Origin: Deinococcus metalli
GTDB lineage: Bacteria; Deinococcota; Deinococci; Deinococcales; Deinococcaceae
Length of the DNA stretch: 64,000 nt
NCBI RefSeq assembly: GCF_014201805.1
Contig: NZ_JACHFK010000015.1
Span: forward strand, 1 to 64,000
Reading direction: 5' to 3'
Of the stretch, positions 35,798 to 44,909 are shown piece after piece. Position numbers and translations under genes: made by a program. Position 1 is the stretch's first letter, and the number at the start of each line of letters is the position of its first letter. The notes under the pieces are model-generated. The model saw only the letters and a list, made by a program, of their open reading frames with translations. It did no database searches and had not been told where the DNA came from.

Positions 35798-36505
35798 ATG
35801 CCACGTCTCTCAAGTCTCATGCTTTGCGTGACGGTCTCCTGTGCGCTTGCGCAGGCCTCGCCGGGCATTGTTGTCCAGCAGAACAACGTCATGCTGAATT
35901 ACGCGCCCTTCACGGGGTTCTCGGTTCGCGTGGAAAGCCAGCTTGCCGCAGACTTCCCCAGGACAGCGCGTTTGGTGCAGGCAGAGTTCGTGTGTGATGG
36001 CATCGAAGTCAGCAACATGACACGGGCAGACTCCTCGGACGTTGCTGCCTGGCGCAAGCAGTTTGTCCAGGGAAACTCCCTGGTGATCGGCGCCACCCGC
36101 GTCACCTGCTCCAACAACCGCATTAACATCCGCACCGGCAGTCAGGCCGCGCTCCGCGCTCGCTTTGAGCCGTTTCAGCCAGAGGATCTCCTTGTTCTGA
36201 AGGCCAGAAACAGCCTGCCCGCCCTGGCCATCTCCCCGGACGGTGTGAATCTCCTGGGCTTCGTATTCGTTTTTGAAAAGGGCAAGGTCACGACCACCAA
36301 CCAGGGCGGTCAAATGGCCGTCACGCAGGGCAGCAAGCCCCGTCCAGTGCTCTTCGACGGAAAGCTCACGCCGGTGCCGCTCAATGACAAGCGGCCTTAC
36401 ACCCTGCACACGTCAGTGCTGGGAAGCAAAGTCTGGTCGAACCTTCGCGTGGATCCGGCCAGCGGCACCGTCACGGTATGGTCAAGCACCAGGCCTCAGC
36501 CCTAG
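35798..36505 (+). CDS. Secreted protein of unknown function
   Basis: A 235-residue exported protein with signal peptide MPRLSSLMLCVTVSCALAQA. Start 35798 is preferred because AAGGTGG lies upstream and the longer frame back to 35582 runs over the recombinase gene. The mature part is beta-rich with two cysteines. Similar short exported proteins occur at the left end of the window, but I recognise no family. Confidence 0.6.
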   Translation: MPRLSSLMLCVTVSCALAQASPGIVVQQNNVMLNYAPFTGFSVRVESQLAADFPRTARLVQAEFVCDGIEVSNMTRADSSDVAAWRKQFVQGNSLVIGATRVTCSNNRINIRTGSQAALRARFEPFQPEDLLVLKARNSLPALAISPDGVNLLGFVFVFEKGKVTTTNQGGQMAVTQGSKPRPVLFDGKLTPVPLNDKRPYTLHTSVLGSKVWSNLRVDPASGTVTVWSSTRPQP

Positions 36506-36585
36506 CCAGGGGCGTCTCGCTCCTCTTCTCACCTCGCACCCAAACGCGCGCAGTCCGGTAATGATTGTCCCTGGTAGCATGCAGC

Positions 36586-36951
36586 ATGCGCCCGCTCCGC
36601 TACGTTCGGCAACTCGCCCGCCTGCCCGGCTGGGGCGTGTTGACGGTGTGCGCGCGGCTGGGGCGTCCGCGCGTCCGGGTGTGGTACGCCCGAACCCTGA
36701 ACCGGGAGACCGGCCGCATGGAGTACGTGCACCGGCAGGTCGCCGAGCAGCTTCTTGGCCGCACGCTGCGGCCCGGCGAAGTGGTGCACCACGTCAACGG
36801 CAACCGGCAGGACAACCGGCCGGAGAATCTGCGGGTGTTGCCTTCCCAGCGGCACCACATGGTGCTCGAACACCTGGAGCGCAGGGCCAAGGCGGGCGCC
36901 GTGCCGTTGTTCTCCCTGGGTGAACTGGCTGGGCTTCAGGACTTTCACTGA
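36586..36951 (+). CDS. HNH endonuclease (HNH_3 type)
   Basis: The 121-residue protein contains an HNH_3 motif at about residues 48-88: VHRQVAEQLLG, then GEVVHHVNGNRQDNRPENL and QRHHMV. The His-Asn-His core is intact, so it should be a nicking or cleaving nuclease, possibly a free-standing homing-type enzyme. The ribosome site is weak. A strong hairpin follows 12 bases after the stop. Confidence 0.85.
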   Translation: MRPLRYVRQLARLPGWGVLTVCARLGRPRVRVWYARTLNRETGRMEYVHRQVAEQLLGRTLRPGEVVHHVNGNRQDNRPENLRVLPSQRHHMVLEHLERRAKAGAVPLFSLGELAGLQDFH

Positions 36952-36963
36952 CCCCTCAAAAGC

Positions 36964-36994
36964 GCGCGCCCCACGTCTCGAACTTGGGGCGCGC
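36964..36994. terminator. Bidirectional terminator between HNH gene and T4SS operon
   Basis: GCGCGCCCCA (36964-36973) and TGGGGCGCGC (36985-36994) form a perfect 10-bp stem with an 11-base loop. It sits between the ends of two convergent transcription units. An A-run lies on the left, giving a U-run for the minus strand (after CAAAAG). Confidence 0.75.
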
Positions 36995-37007
36995 ACTGTA
37001 GGAAACG

Positions 37008-37199
37008 TCAATCATTTGGTCGGCTCCCTGGGCCGCTGTAATAGTGGCTGGTGCGCTGCCGGGTGGGCGGCTCGTCGTCGCCTGTCAGCCAGTCGCTGCG
37101 ACCTGCGGCCTTCCCTGAATTCGAGATGCCGTCCAAAAGGGCCTCCGTCACGTACAACACACCCTTGAGTACATTCCAGGCAACTTTCAGAACAATCAT
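37008..37199 (-). CDS. Small amphipathic protein at the end of the T4SS operon
   Basis: A 63-residue protein with a hydrophobic N-terminal helix (VLKVAWNVLKGVLYV) and a polar tail. It starts 2 bases beyond the stop of the SpoIIIAA-like ATPase gene, so it is the last gene of the T4SS operon. The function is unknown. Confidence 0.5.
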   Translation of the reverse strand: MIVLKVAWNVLKGVLYVTEALLDGISNSGKAAGRSDWLTGDDEPPTRQRTSHYYSGPGSRPND

Positions 37200-37201
37200 G
37201 G

Positions 37202-38122
37202 TCAGATTCCCTTCCCGAGCCGGACAATGGTGCCCTCGGGTTCGCGTCCCTTGGCCACCGCCTCTAACGCCTCGGTGGCCTTCATCATCTCCACGACGCC
37301 GCGTTCGCGGATCAGCGCCATCCAGTAGAACACGGGCTCCGGGTGGAAGAGGGGCGCGAGGTTGGCGTTCTCACTGACGCGCTTCACACTGCGGCCGTGG
37401 GTGGTGCCCATGAGGCGGGCGCCGCTCCGCTGGCCGCCCGCAATCGTTTCCGCCTCGGCCTGGCGGTTGATTTCGTCCACGATCAGGACGCGCACGTTCT
37501 GGTTCTTGACCGCTTCCTCGATGAGCTGCGCTTGCAGGGCCTTCGACCGCACCGGCATCACGTCCACGTCCCCAATGCCCGGGTGCGGCACCTGGCCGTC
37601 GCCGGCCACATCACCCGATGTATCCACGATGACCGTCTGCATGGGCTGATACTCGGCGGCGATCTTGGCCGAGGAGCGCAGGATGGTCGTTTTCCCCACC
37701 CCGGCCTCCCCGATGATCAGGAGGCTGGGATCTTCCACAATGAACGGCCGCAGGGGTTCGGCCATGCCCTCGAAGTAGCGGCCCACGCGGAACGTGTACC
37801 CGATGGGCGCACCCTCCGGTGTGCCGTCCGCCATCATCACGCGCGTGATGCGGTGGCCGGTTCCGTCAATGCCGCGCCGGTTGTCGTCGCGGAAGGTGCC
37901 GCACTTGGCTCCCAGAAAGGCCAAGTCGTGCAGGCTGGTGACGTAGGGGTATGTACGGTACTGGCCGTCCACCAGCACCCACATTGGCCGGAGGACGCGC
38001 AGCTTGATCTCCTCGATGCAGGGCAGATCATCTTGAAGGATCTGCTGCACGCCCCTCGGGAGAAAGGCCAACAGCTTCTCCAGATCCTCGGCGACGTTGA
38101 CGGCCCTCAGTGCGGGGGTCAC
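37202..38122 (-). CDS. SpoIIIAA/Ycf45-like secretion-type ATPase
   Basis: The 306-residue ATPase has Walker A IGEAGVGKTTIL near residue 140, VDTSGDVAGDG-VPHP just after it and Walker B VLIVDEINRQAEAE. The segment TSGDVAGDGQVPHPGIG is diagnostic of the SpoIIIAA/Ycf45 group rather than VirB11. This group is related to T2SS/T4SS motor ATPases. Its place in an overlapping T4SS operon suggests it stands in for VirB11. The GTG start overlaps the upstream stop (GTGA). Confidence 0.8.
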   Translation of the reverse strand: MTPALRAVNVAEDLEKLLAFLPRGVQQILQDDLPCIEEIKLRVLRPMWVLVDGQYRTYPYVTSLHDLAFLGAKCGTFRDDNRRGIDGTGHRITRVMMADGTPEGAPIGYTFRVGRYFEGMAEPLRPFIVEDPSLLIIGEAGVGKTTILRSSAKIAAEYQPMQTVIVDTSGDVAGDGQVPHPGIGDVDVMPVRSKALQAQLIEEAVKNQNVRVLIVDEINRQAEAETIAGGQRSGARLMGTTHGRSVKRVSENANLAPLFHPEPVFYWMALIRERGVVEMMKATEALEAVAKGREPEGTIVRLGKGI

Positions 38123-38445
38123 GCGTTCTCCTCGCCGCCATGGACGCCGATCCTGCCCGACTGGATGGACAGGCGCAGCAGGCGGTTGTTCTCCTGCTGG
38201 AGCGCGTTGCCCGCGCGCATCTCGGCCCGGATGGTGTACAGCAGGCGAATCAGGGCCACCAGCACCGCGGCGATGATCAACAGGGGGAGACCTTTGGCGT
38301 CGAACAGGGTCACGGAAAGGCCGCCGATCAGCAGCACCACGCTCAGGAAGGTGTAGGGGGTAAACAGGCCGTTCATGAGGTTGTCGCGGAGTTCCGCACG
38401 GCGGGCTTTGGTTTGGCTGCGGGCTTCACGGGTGATGTGCGTCAT
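38119..38445 (-). CDS. T4SS-associated membrane protein with two helices
   Basis: The 108-residue protein has a basic N-terminus, two transmembrane helices (about residues 28-48 and 53-70) and a coiled, charged C-terminus. Both ends overlap neighbouring genes by four bases, so it is part of the T4SS transcript. The topology would suit a small inner-membrane scaffold; I cannot assign it to VirB8 from sequence. Confidence 0.65.
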   Translation of the reverse strand: MTHITREARSQTKARRAELRDNLMNGLFTPYTFLSVVLLIGGLSVTLFDAKGLPLLIIAAVLVALIRLLYTIRAEMRAGNALQQENNRLLRLSIQSGRIGVHGGEENA

Positions 38446-38945
38446 TTCAGGCGTCCTCCGATGCGCAGAAAGGCTTCGTAGTCGGTGACGGTGCGTCCGT
38501 CCCCCAAGGCCCCCATGAACCAGGTCAAAAAGGTGTTGCTGGCTGTGCGCGGCAGCACCCGCAGGTCGGCCACGTTGGCAGCTCGGCCGAGCTGCGCGCT
38601 GGTGAACAGGTTGTCGTCCACCAGAACGTAGGCCGTGGTGCTGGCCACCTGCGCCTCAACCACGCCCGCGCCGGTCAGAGCAAGGCTGTTGGTGAGGCTG
38701 TCCTCCTTGGCCGCGAAAAACGGCACCGTGAGAACCACCACTCGCACGCGGCGGCCACTGTCCACGACAGCGGCGCGCAGGGCGTTCGCCATCTGCGGGT
38801 CATTGAGGTAGGGCACGTAGACCAGCACGCGCCGCTGGGCGGTGCCGATCAGGTTCAGGAACTTGCCGTAGGGCACAGGGCGGCCCTCCTGGGCCACCGC
38901 GCTTCCGGCGGCGAGCGTGAGCAGCAGGGCGAGTCCTTTTTTCAT
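38442..38945 (-). CDS. Secreted PLD-like T4SS protein, catalytically degenerate
   Basis: A 167-residue exported protein (signal MKKGLALLLTLAAGSAVAQ). The mature part reads like one half of a phospholipase D fold: VLVYVPYLNDPQMANALR, VRVVVLT and TTAYVLVDDNLFTSAQL occupy the usual strand positions, but the HxK of the HKD motif is missing. It is probably structural. A similar secreted protein is encoded at 59990-60436 in the other half of the T4SS locus. Overlaps of 4 bases couple it to both neighbours. Confidence 0.65.
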   Translation of the reverse strand: MKKGLALLLTLAAGSAVAQEGRPVPYGKFLNLIGTAQRRVLVYVPYLNDPQMANALRAAVVDSGRRVRVVVLTVPFFAAKEDSLTNSLALTGAGVVEAQVASTTAYVLVDDNLFTSAQLGRAANVADLRVLPRTASNTFLTWFMGALGDGRTVTDYEAFLRIGGRLK

Positions 38946-40282
38946 TTGCGAACCGCCACACCACTGAACATGCCAATGGCAGCCACCGGCACGCCGAACA
39001 TCAGAACCCCAGCGAGAATCACTCCGATCAGCAGGCGCATGACCATGACGCCGAACGACACGAACGTGTCTGCAATATCGGCCAGCACGCCCGTGACCGC
39101 GTCCGCGATCTTCGTGAAGGCGGTGGTCTGCATCCAGTCGGTGAAGCTGGCCAGCGCGCCCATGTTCACGACCTTCTGGCACGGGTTGCTGTCAATGTTC
39201 GCCGGATCCACGTCCTTCGCGTTCTTGCAGCTCGCCAGCATGTTGTCCATTTTCGTGACCGTCTGCTGGTTGGCCTTGTCCGCGAGCTGCTGCTGCTCTT
39301 GCGCGGCCCAACCCAGGTGCTCGGTGTAATACTTCATCGACTTGGAGGGCTGCACCAGGGCGGTGTCAATGGCCCCCACCAGAATCAGCGGCATCAGCAT
39401 CAGGCCCACCATGACGCCCACCCACGTGCCGAACATCGTCCAGAGCGCCCGCGTCTCATCCCAGTTCAGCAGCGCGAGCCCGAGCGGAACCCCCACCAGA
39501 ATCAGCACCGTCAACCACCCGGCCGCCGTGATCAGCGTGCCATAGCCGCTCAGGAAGTATTGCAGGGCCGTGAACATGCCCCCCAACCTTTCCATCACGA
39601 ACCCGACCACTTTGGTGCCCGCCGCCTTCAGGCCGGTGCTGGCGGCCGCCGCGCTTTCCCTGGCAGCCACCACGCGGCTGCCGTCCTTGGCAAAGGTCTT
39701 GGCAAGTGCGGCGCTCCCGGCTTTCATGGCGCCGCCCGCCTGCGGCAGCACGAGGGTGCTGCCCACCACCACGGTGGCGCCCAGCATGTCCGTGAAACTG
39801 CCCTGGGCCTCCTTGAGCTTGCCCTTGAAGTTGCCGCCGAAGGTGGTCAGACCGAAGGCGTAGGAGCCGCGGACAGTGCTGGTGGCCACGCTGCTGATGC
39901 TCCAGCTCGCCGGGCTATATGCCGTGGCGATCAGCGCGCCGGTGATGAGAAAGCGCCCCGCAAGACGGTTGAACTGTTTCATGGCGTCGCCATCGGTGAA
40001 TTGCAGAGCGGCAACCCCCCGGGCAAAGCCCAGAACCGCAATCGCTTCCGCAATGGTGATCCAGATTTTGTACATGGTGCTCTTCGTGAGGGCACTGCCG
40101 TTTCCAAACAGGGCGTCAAAAGGGTTCTCCCCCATGAAACCCGCGAGGTACTGCTGAAGCACATTGTCCGACTGGGCTTTGTAGTAATTGGACGTCGCCG
40201 TGATTTCCGGGGTGCCTGCAGCCAGGGCGACGGCACTCAGGAAAAAAGCCAGGGCCGTCAGGCGCAATGCGGGACGGCACAT
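38942..40282 (-). CDS. VirB6/TrbL-like polytopic T4SS protein
   Basis: The 446-residue protein has an N-terminal signal-like helix, then hydrophobic segments at about residues 75-95, 105-125, 165-185, 240-275, 285-310 and 395-440, separated by a soluble Cys-containing loop (MLASCKNAK...NPCQKV). This is the VirB6/TrbL arrangement, the inner-membrane channel component. Its start overlaps the stop of the VirB5-like gene by one base. Confidence 0.75.
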   Translation of the reverse strand: MCRPALRLTALAFFLSAVALAAGTPEITATSNYYKAQSDNVLQQYLAGFMGENPFDALFGNGSALTKSTMYKIWITIAEAIAVLGFARGVAALQFTDGDAMKQFNRLAGRFLITGALIATAYSPASWSISSVATSTVRGSYAFGLTTFGGNFKGKLKEAQGSFTDMLGATVVVGSTLVLPQAGGAMKAGSAALAKTFAKDGSRVVAARESAAAASTGLKAAGTKVVGFVMERLGGMFTALQYFLSGYGTLITAAGWLTVLILVGVPLGLALLNWDETRALWTMFGTWVGVMVGLMLMPLILVGAIDTALVQPSKSMKYYTEHLGWAAQEQQQLADKANQQTVTKMDNMLASCKNAKDVDPANIDSNPCQKVVNMGALASFTDWMQTTAFTKIADAVTGVLADIADTFVSFGVMVMRLLIGVILAGVLMFGVPVAAIGMFSGVAVRK

Positions 40283-41316
40283 CAGTTGCCCCCCACGGCA
40301 TTCACGGCGCTCTTGTTGATGGCCTTCGGATCCAGCAGACCCTCAAACATGGCCACGTACTGGGCATACTGCCGGGCAGCGGCACTGCCCGCTTCCAGAT
40401 TGTCCTTTGCGGCTTCTTCCATGGCCTGCTTGATGTAGTTGTTCTGATCGGTGAGCGCGCTGCCTACGTCGTCCAGTTTGGCGATGAGCTGCGTGTTGGT
40501 CATCACCTGTTGCTTGGCGATTTCGGTCAGCAGTTGAAACTCGGTGATGCGCATGGACGCGTCTTGTTTCAAGCCTTCCGCCTGCATTTCGAGCTGGATT
40601 TGCAGCACCTCGCGCATGCTGAGGGCAGACTGGCCTTTCTGGGCCTGCTCGTCGGCGTAGCCGGGCCTTCCGGGCATCCCCACCATGTTCGTTGCCGAGT
40701 TGATGGCCGGGGCCAGGGCGGTTTCGACGGCCTTGTTGCTCTGATCCACCAGCTTTTTTGCCTGAGCGGCCTTCAGCAGCTCGCCGAAGGTGTCGACCGT
40801 CTGCTGGTAGCGGCCTGCGGTCTGGGCGGTCGTGAGGAAGGGGTTGGCCCGGGTGGCGTAGTCAGCGAGGCCACCCGGCGTGGTGACAGCCAGCCCGGCG
40901 TTGTCGTCCTTGTACCCGGACGCCTGCCCCCTCAGGACGCCGGTCATGGCGTCAAACAGCGTGGCGCGGAACTGGTTGTAGGATCCTTGCATGGACTCGT
41001 TGATGCTCGCGGTGACGGTGTTGAGCCCCTCAAACCCAAGCTTCTGGCCCAGGTAATCCACCGACTGCGACATGTACTTGCCCATGACCTCGGCACCGAA
41101 GGCCGTCCAGTCACCGTTCAGAACGTTGTCGTTTACAAAGGCGTAGCTCGATGCAATGTTGCAGATCCACTGGAGCTGCTTGCTGTTGCCCGCCGGGCCC
41201 TGGCCCGTGCTGCACGCTTTGGTGAGGTAGCCGCCGAGCTGTTGCCACTGGGCGCTGCCCTGGGCGCTGGCCGTGCCTGCCCCCAAAGCGAGAGAGAGGA
41301 AGAGAACACGTCTCAT
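40282..41316 (-). CDS. VirB5/TrbJ-like secreted T4SS protein
   Basis: A 344-residue exported, mostly helical protein (signal MRRVLFLSLALGAGTASAQ). The C-terminal third (SMREVLQIQLEMQAEGLKQD) is a long coiled coil, as in TrbJ/VirB5 pilus-tip proteins. It has two early cysteines. It overlaps virB4 by four bases. Assignment is by length, export, helical content and gene order. Confidence 0.7.
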   Translation of the reverse strand: MRRVLFLSLALGAGTASAQGSAQWQQLGGYLTKACSTGQGPAGNSKQLQWICNIASSYAFVNDNVLNGDWTAFGAEVMGKYMSQSVDYLGQKLGFEGLNTVTASINESMQGSYNQFRATLFDAMTGVLRGQASGYKDDNAGLAVTTPGGLADYATRANPFLTTAQTAGRYQQTVDTFGELLKAAQAKKLVDQSNKAVETALAPAINSATNMVGMPGRPGYADEQAQKGQSALSMREVLQIQLEMQAEGLKQDASMRITEFQLLTEIAKQQVMTNTQLIAKLDDVGSALTDQNNYIKQAMEEAAKDNLEAGSAAARQYAQYVAMFEGLLDPKAINKSAVNAVGGN

Positions 41317-44027
41317 GCGTGCACCACCTCCTGGTGGTCTTGAGCGCCGCCTCGTAGAAACGCGGCCTCTTCTTCGCCGTCTCCAGCGCCGTCCGCGGCC
41401 TGTGGCACATCGTCCTCGTCTTCAGGCGGCAGCTCCGGGTAGTTCCCGGCGGCCAGATCCTCGACGGCACCCATAATGTCCCCGCCCCGACGCCCAATGG
41501 CCGCTTTGCGCAGGCGTCGGTGCTCTTTTTTGGACGACTGGAGCCAGAAGAACTCGCGGCTCTCCTCGACGCGCACGATCTCGCCGTCCGGATCGCCGTC
41601 CTCGGGCCGGTACACCAACAGCCAGTCGGCGTACTCGCCGTCCACTTTGGTCAGTTTGCCCACGGCGTCTGCGATGGTCTCCGGCAAGTCCAGGTTCAGA
41701 ACAGCGTCCCCTGGCTTGCCGATCTTGCCCAGCCAGATAAAGTTGAAACTCTCGTTCAACTCGGGCATGTACTGGGTGTCGCTGGGCAGCTGCATGGCGC
41801 CGCCCACCGCGAGGCCATAGGAGCGGCCCAGACGCAGCCACTCGCTGATGTAGTTGCGGTCGGTCTGCGTCTTGATCTGCTGGGTCATTTCGTCAATGAA
41901 GCAGATTTTCCAGTCTCCCTCCGGCGCGAGCTTGGCGGTGTGCAGTACGCGGTCGGAGATGATGTGCATGGCGATCTTGCGCCGCTTCTCGTCAGTCGGG
42001 CCGATGCTGCTCAGATCGTAGTAGACCTGCCGGGCAGGCTTCTTCGCGTTCTCGGACGTGCGGCGGTCAATCAGCTGGCCCCAGTCGGAATCGCCCAGGA
42101 AGCGGCGCAGGCGGGTGGCGAGCGACCTGGCCATCCCCCGCTGGTCGGCACTCATTGAGCGGCCGTCACTGTACTGCGACATGGTTTCCAGCAGGTCGCG
42201 GACGTCCGACATGATGGGCGGCTCGTCCTCCTGCGAGTGGGCCATGTAGGTCAGCTTGAAGGCCTCCTCGATGATGGTGTCTTCCTCGCCGTTCACGCGC
42301 TCGTCACGCCCTGGAGGGGCGAAGTTGCGCACCAGCGTCAGCAAGAACAGCAGCTTGCCCGCGTCGGGCACCTTCTCGCCAGGCGGCAGATCCAAGGGGT
42401 TGAGGTAGGTGTCAGTCTTGCCGCCCATAACGATGTGCAGCCCGCCGATGCCCAGCACCCAGTCCTTGAGGTCATTCTTGCGGTCAATGATCGTGACCCA
42501 GGGATTGTAATGATCCACCAAGCCGTTGAGCTGAGAGACGACATTGAAGGTTTTGCCCCACCCAGTGGGAGCAATCACGATGAAATGGCTGGCGCTGGTG
42601 CCGGCTGCAAACGGATCGAACACCGTCAGGCCGTCCGCCGCGTTGCGGTAGACGATGGTGGGCTTGCCGATGCCCGGGAACGGCGCGATGGGCGGCATGA
42701 AGCCGACGGCGTTGCTCTCGACCACCTTGAAGGGAAACTCCGTGCGGCGGCCGTTGAAGGGCGCGCAGGCCTCGTACACGGCGATGCTCTGCCACCCGTG
42801 CATGATCGGGCGGCTGGCCTGGAAGCGTGCAAAGGCGCTCGTGGCCTCGTTCAGCATCTCGGTCATGTTCTCCTGGTTCTTGGCGAACAGGAGCACACTC
42901 ACGCCCACGGTGTAGAAGTCGTCCTTGCTGTCGTAGACGTGTTCCAACGTCTCGTTGACCTCCTTGTGACGCTGGAGGGCGCTGGCGCTCGGCGCGTACT
43001 TCTCGCTATTGACGCTGCTGTACAGCCCACGCTTGGCGGTCTCCATCTTTTCCAGCTCGTTTTGCGGGTCAAGGTGCTGGTACTCGATGCAAAAGACCAT
43101 GTTGCCGCTGACGATATTCTCTGCGACTTCTTGGAACAGCCCGAACTCGGTGTACCGGGGCAGGTCGTGCAGGCTCACGGCGTACACAAGGGTGCTGCCG
43201 TTCACGAGATACGCCTTGTCCTCGACGTGCAGGGGCGATTGCATGATCTGGCGACAGACGGTGAGGGGGTCAGGCTGACCCTCGATCACCGGCATGTTCT
43301 TCAGGCGCGAGGCCTCATCCAGCACCACCTCGGGGCTCGGCCCGCCCATGGCGTCGGGGGTGTTGTAGTAGTAGGCGGCGTCCTTGATGTCTTGGGCGTT
43401 CATCGGCTCGGCCTGGTAGCCCGCGTTCCGCAGGCGGTTGATCAGGTCGCGCCGGCGACTCTGGGCGCGCTGGACGGCGGCGCGCAGGTCGGCCTCGCTC
43501 GGCTCGTTGTCACGATTGAACGGCAGAGGCGGACGCACCGAGAGGGTCACGAAGAATTCCCAGCGCTTCAGGCGTCCTTTCTTGCGGCGGTCGTCCAGCA
43601 AGGCCATCTTCTTGTTCACCAGAAAGGCCGCCACTTCATTGCGGCGGCGGCCCACGGTGGTGACGGCGGCCAGGTCTTCGCGGCGTGCGGGGAGCTTCAT
43701 CACGTAGATGCGAGCCCGCTCACCGACAGGCACAGCGAGCTTGAGCACGGCCTTCAAGTCATAGTGGCGACCGTTCAGCACGTGTTCACTCATCAGCAGC
43801 CGCGACGGCGGACGAATGCGCACGCCCACTTCGAACATGCCGTCATTGAGCAGCGAACTGGCCGGGCCGGTCTTGTCGTGGGGATCCAGCGAGTCGGGTA
43901 CGATCTCCCAGTAGGGTTGCGTGTCGTTGATTGCGGACACCGTGCCCCCTGTGCGGGGGTCACGGCTCGTCTGGGGCTTCCGGGGTTGCCTGCTGGGCTG
44001 GTCAGATTTGTCCTTTCGACGGAACAC
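41313..44027 (-). CDS. virB4: VirB4-type T4SS ATPase
   Basis: The 904-residue protein is a full VirB4/TrbE-class motor: an N-terminal domain of about 430 residues, Walker A IAPTGWGKTFN near residue 490, VTIIDRKNDLK after it, Walker B KICFIDEMTQQ near 727 and the GGAMQLPSD motif. It energises pilus assembly and substrate transfer from the inner membrane. It starts at GTG with GAGGTGAG and lies between the VirB3-like and VirB5-like genes. Confidence 0.92.
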   Translation of the reverse strand: MFRRKDKSDQPSRQPRKPQTSRDPRTGGTVSAINDTQPYWEIVPDSLDPHDKTGPASSLLNDGMFEVGVRIRPPSRLLMSEHVLNGRHYDLKAVLKLAVPVGERARIYVMKLPARREDLAAVTTVGRRRNEVAAFLVNKKMALLDDRRKKGRLKRWEFFVTLSVRPPLPFNRDNEPSEADLRAAVQRAQSRRRDLINRLRNAGYQAEPMNAQDIKDAAYYYNTPDAMGGPSPEVVLDEASRLKNMPVIEGQPDPLTVCRQIMQSPLHVEDKAYLVNGSTLVYAVSLHDLPRYTEFGLFQEVAENIVSGNMVFCIEYQHLDPQNELEKMETAKRGLYSSVNSEKYAPSASALQRHKEVNETLEHVYDSKDDFYTVGVSVLLFAKNQENMTEMLNEATSAFARFQASRPIMHGWQSIAVYEACAPFNGRRTEFPFKVVESNAVGFMPPIAPFPGIGKPTIVYRNAADGLTVFDPFAAGTSASHFIVIAPTGWGKTFNVVSQLNGLVDHYNPWVTIIDRKNDLKDWVLGIGGLHIVMGGKTDTYLNPLDLPPGEKVPDAGKLLFLLTLVRNFAPPGRDERVNGEEDTIIEEAFKLTYMAHSQEDEPPIMSDVRDLLETMSQYSDGRSMSADQRGMARSLATRLRRFLGDSDWGQLIDRRTSENAKKPARQVYYDLSSIGPTDEKRRKIAMHIISDRVLHTAKLAPEGDWKICFIDEMTQQIKTQTDRNYISEWLRLGRSYGLAVGGAMQLPSDTQYMPELNESFNFIWLGKIGKPGDAVLNLDLPETIADAVGKLTKVDGEYADWLLVYRPEDGDPDGEIVRVEESREFFWLQSSKKEHRRLRKAAIGRRGGDIMGAVEDLAAGNYPELPPEDEDDVPQAADGAGDGEEEAAFLRGGAQDHQEVVHA

Positions 44028-44030
44028 CGC

Positions 44031-44360
44031 TCACCTCTTTCGTTGCCGGGCATCGGTCAGCACCGGCTTGTAGTTGCGTTCCGGCCCTACGTGGTAGTAG
44101 TCGGTTCGGTTCAGGTAGCTGTATATGTGGGTAAACAATTTGGGGTAGTTGCTCAGGGTTCGCCTGGAGAACAGCACCACCAGCAGCGTGACGCTGCCCG
44201 CCACCACCCCGTACACCATGGGGGCCGCGCCATTGGCGTTCGACAGCCCGGAGCCGAAAATACCAGCGCCCAGGACGGCCATGAACTCCCACAGGGTGAA
44301 GGTTCCGAAGAACCCACTCTTGGTGATGGTGCTGTACCCCTTAAAGCGGCGTTCGCTCAC
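44031..44360 (-). CDS. VirB3/TrbD-like membrane protein
   Basis: The 109-residue protein has a short cytoplasmic start, two close hydrophobic helices (about residues 22-42 and 47-63) and a basic tail (YLNRTDYYHVGPERNYK). Its size, topology and position directly before virB4 match VirB3. Its stop lies 3 bases before the virB4 start. Confidence 0.75.
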   Translation of the reverse strand: MSERRFKGYSTITKSGFFGTFTLWEFMAVLGAGIFGSGLSNANGAAPMVYGVVAGSVTLLVVLFSRRTLSNYPKLFTHIYSYLNRTDYYHVGPERNYKPVLTDARQRKR

Positions 44361-44378
44361 GATCTCTCCCGGGCTGCC

Positions 44379-44822
44379 TCAGCAGGTGGTGACGACTTTG
44401 ACCAGCAGGCGGATCGCGCCGAGGCCGAGGATGGCGATGATGACGCCCACGATGCCGTCGTTGTCACGCTTGCCGACCGCGCGCCCGATGAAGAAGCCGA
44501 TGAGGCCGCCGACCAGAATCACCACGAGGAATTTGAGGGACGTGAACCACGTCAGCCAGCCGTTGGCACCGCACACCGCGCCCGCAATGATCTCATCGGG
44601 CCTGTTGCTGCCGCTCCCGGTGAGGGTCTGCGCCACGGCGTGGTCTATCAAGCCGAACATCACCATGAACGCGGCCGTGAACAGGTACTGCGTCCGTGCC
44701 CGCGCATCCTGCACGCCCATCACGCCGCGCATGACCAGACGGGCCGACACGTCCCCCAGGCTCCGCACCTGCATGCCCACCACCAGCCGGGAAAAGTTCG
44801 CCTTCTTGCTCTGCATCATCAT
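44379..44822 (-). CDS. VirB2/TrbC-like pilin precursor
   Basis: A 147-residue protein with a long basic leader, a hydrophobic segment ending in DHAVAQT (residues about 45-66) that fits a signal-peptidase site, and two further transmembrane helices (about 94-115 and 122-140). That is the usual plan of VirB2/TrbC pilins. It is the first gene of the T4SS operon and has GGGAGGT 6 bases before the ATG. Two cysteines could crosslink subunits. Confidence 0.7.
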   Translation of the reverse strand: MMMQSKKANFSRLVVGMQVRSLGDVSARLVMRGVMGVQDARARTQYLFTAAFMVMFGLIDHAVAQTLTGSGSNRPDEIIAGAVCGANGWLTWFTSLKFLVVILVGGLIGFFIGRAVGKRDNDGIVGVIIAILGLGAIRLLVKVVTTC

Positions 44823-44865
44823 ATGTGACCTCCCTGGTTTGGAACGTCTAAAACGCTCTTATCAA

Positions 44866-44875
44866 ATACTAGTAT
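44866..44875. promoter_or_regulatory. Palindrome in the divergent T4SS promoter region
   Basis: ATACTAGTAT is a perfect 10-bp palindrome midway between the pilin gene (minus) and the VirB10-like gene (plus). GCTAGTAT recurs at 44894-44901 near a plausible plus-strand -10 (TAGTAT). A regulator bound here could control both T4SS arms. Confidence 0.5.
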
Positions 44876-44909
44876 GTAAACATTTCCCAAACAAGCTAGT
44901 ATAGGGGTT

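Noticed and set aside
37202..38122. Calling this ATPase VirB11
   Set aside because: The TSGDVAGDG-VPHP segment fits SpoIIIAA/Ycf45 better. VirB11 is only an analogy from context.
38942..39182. Extended start for the PLD-like gene at 39182
   Set aside because: The extension lies in the VirB6-like gene and would bury the signal peptide that starts at 38945.
42237..44828. 863-residue plus-strand frame opposite virB4
   Set aside because: It is the codon-position shadow of virB4 and its neighbours. It is His/Val/Ala-rich, has no ribosome site and no domain.
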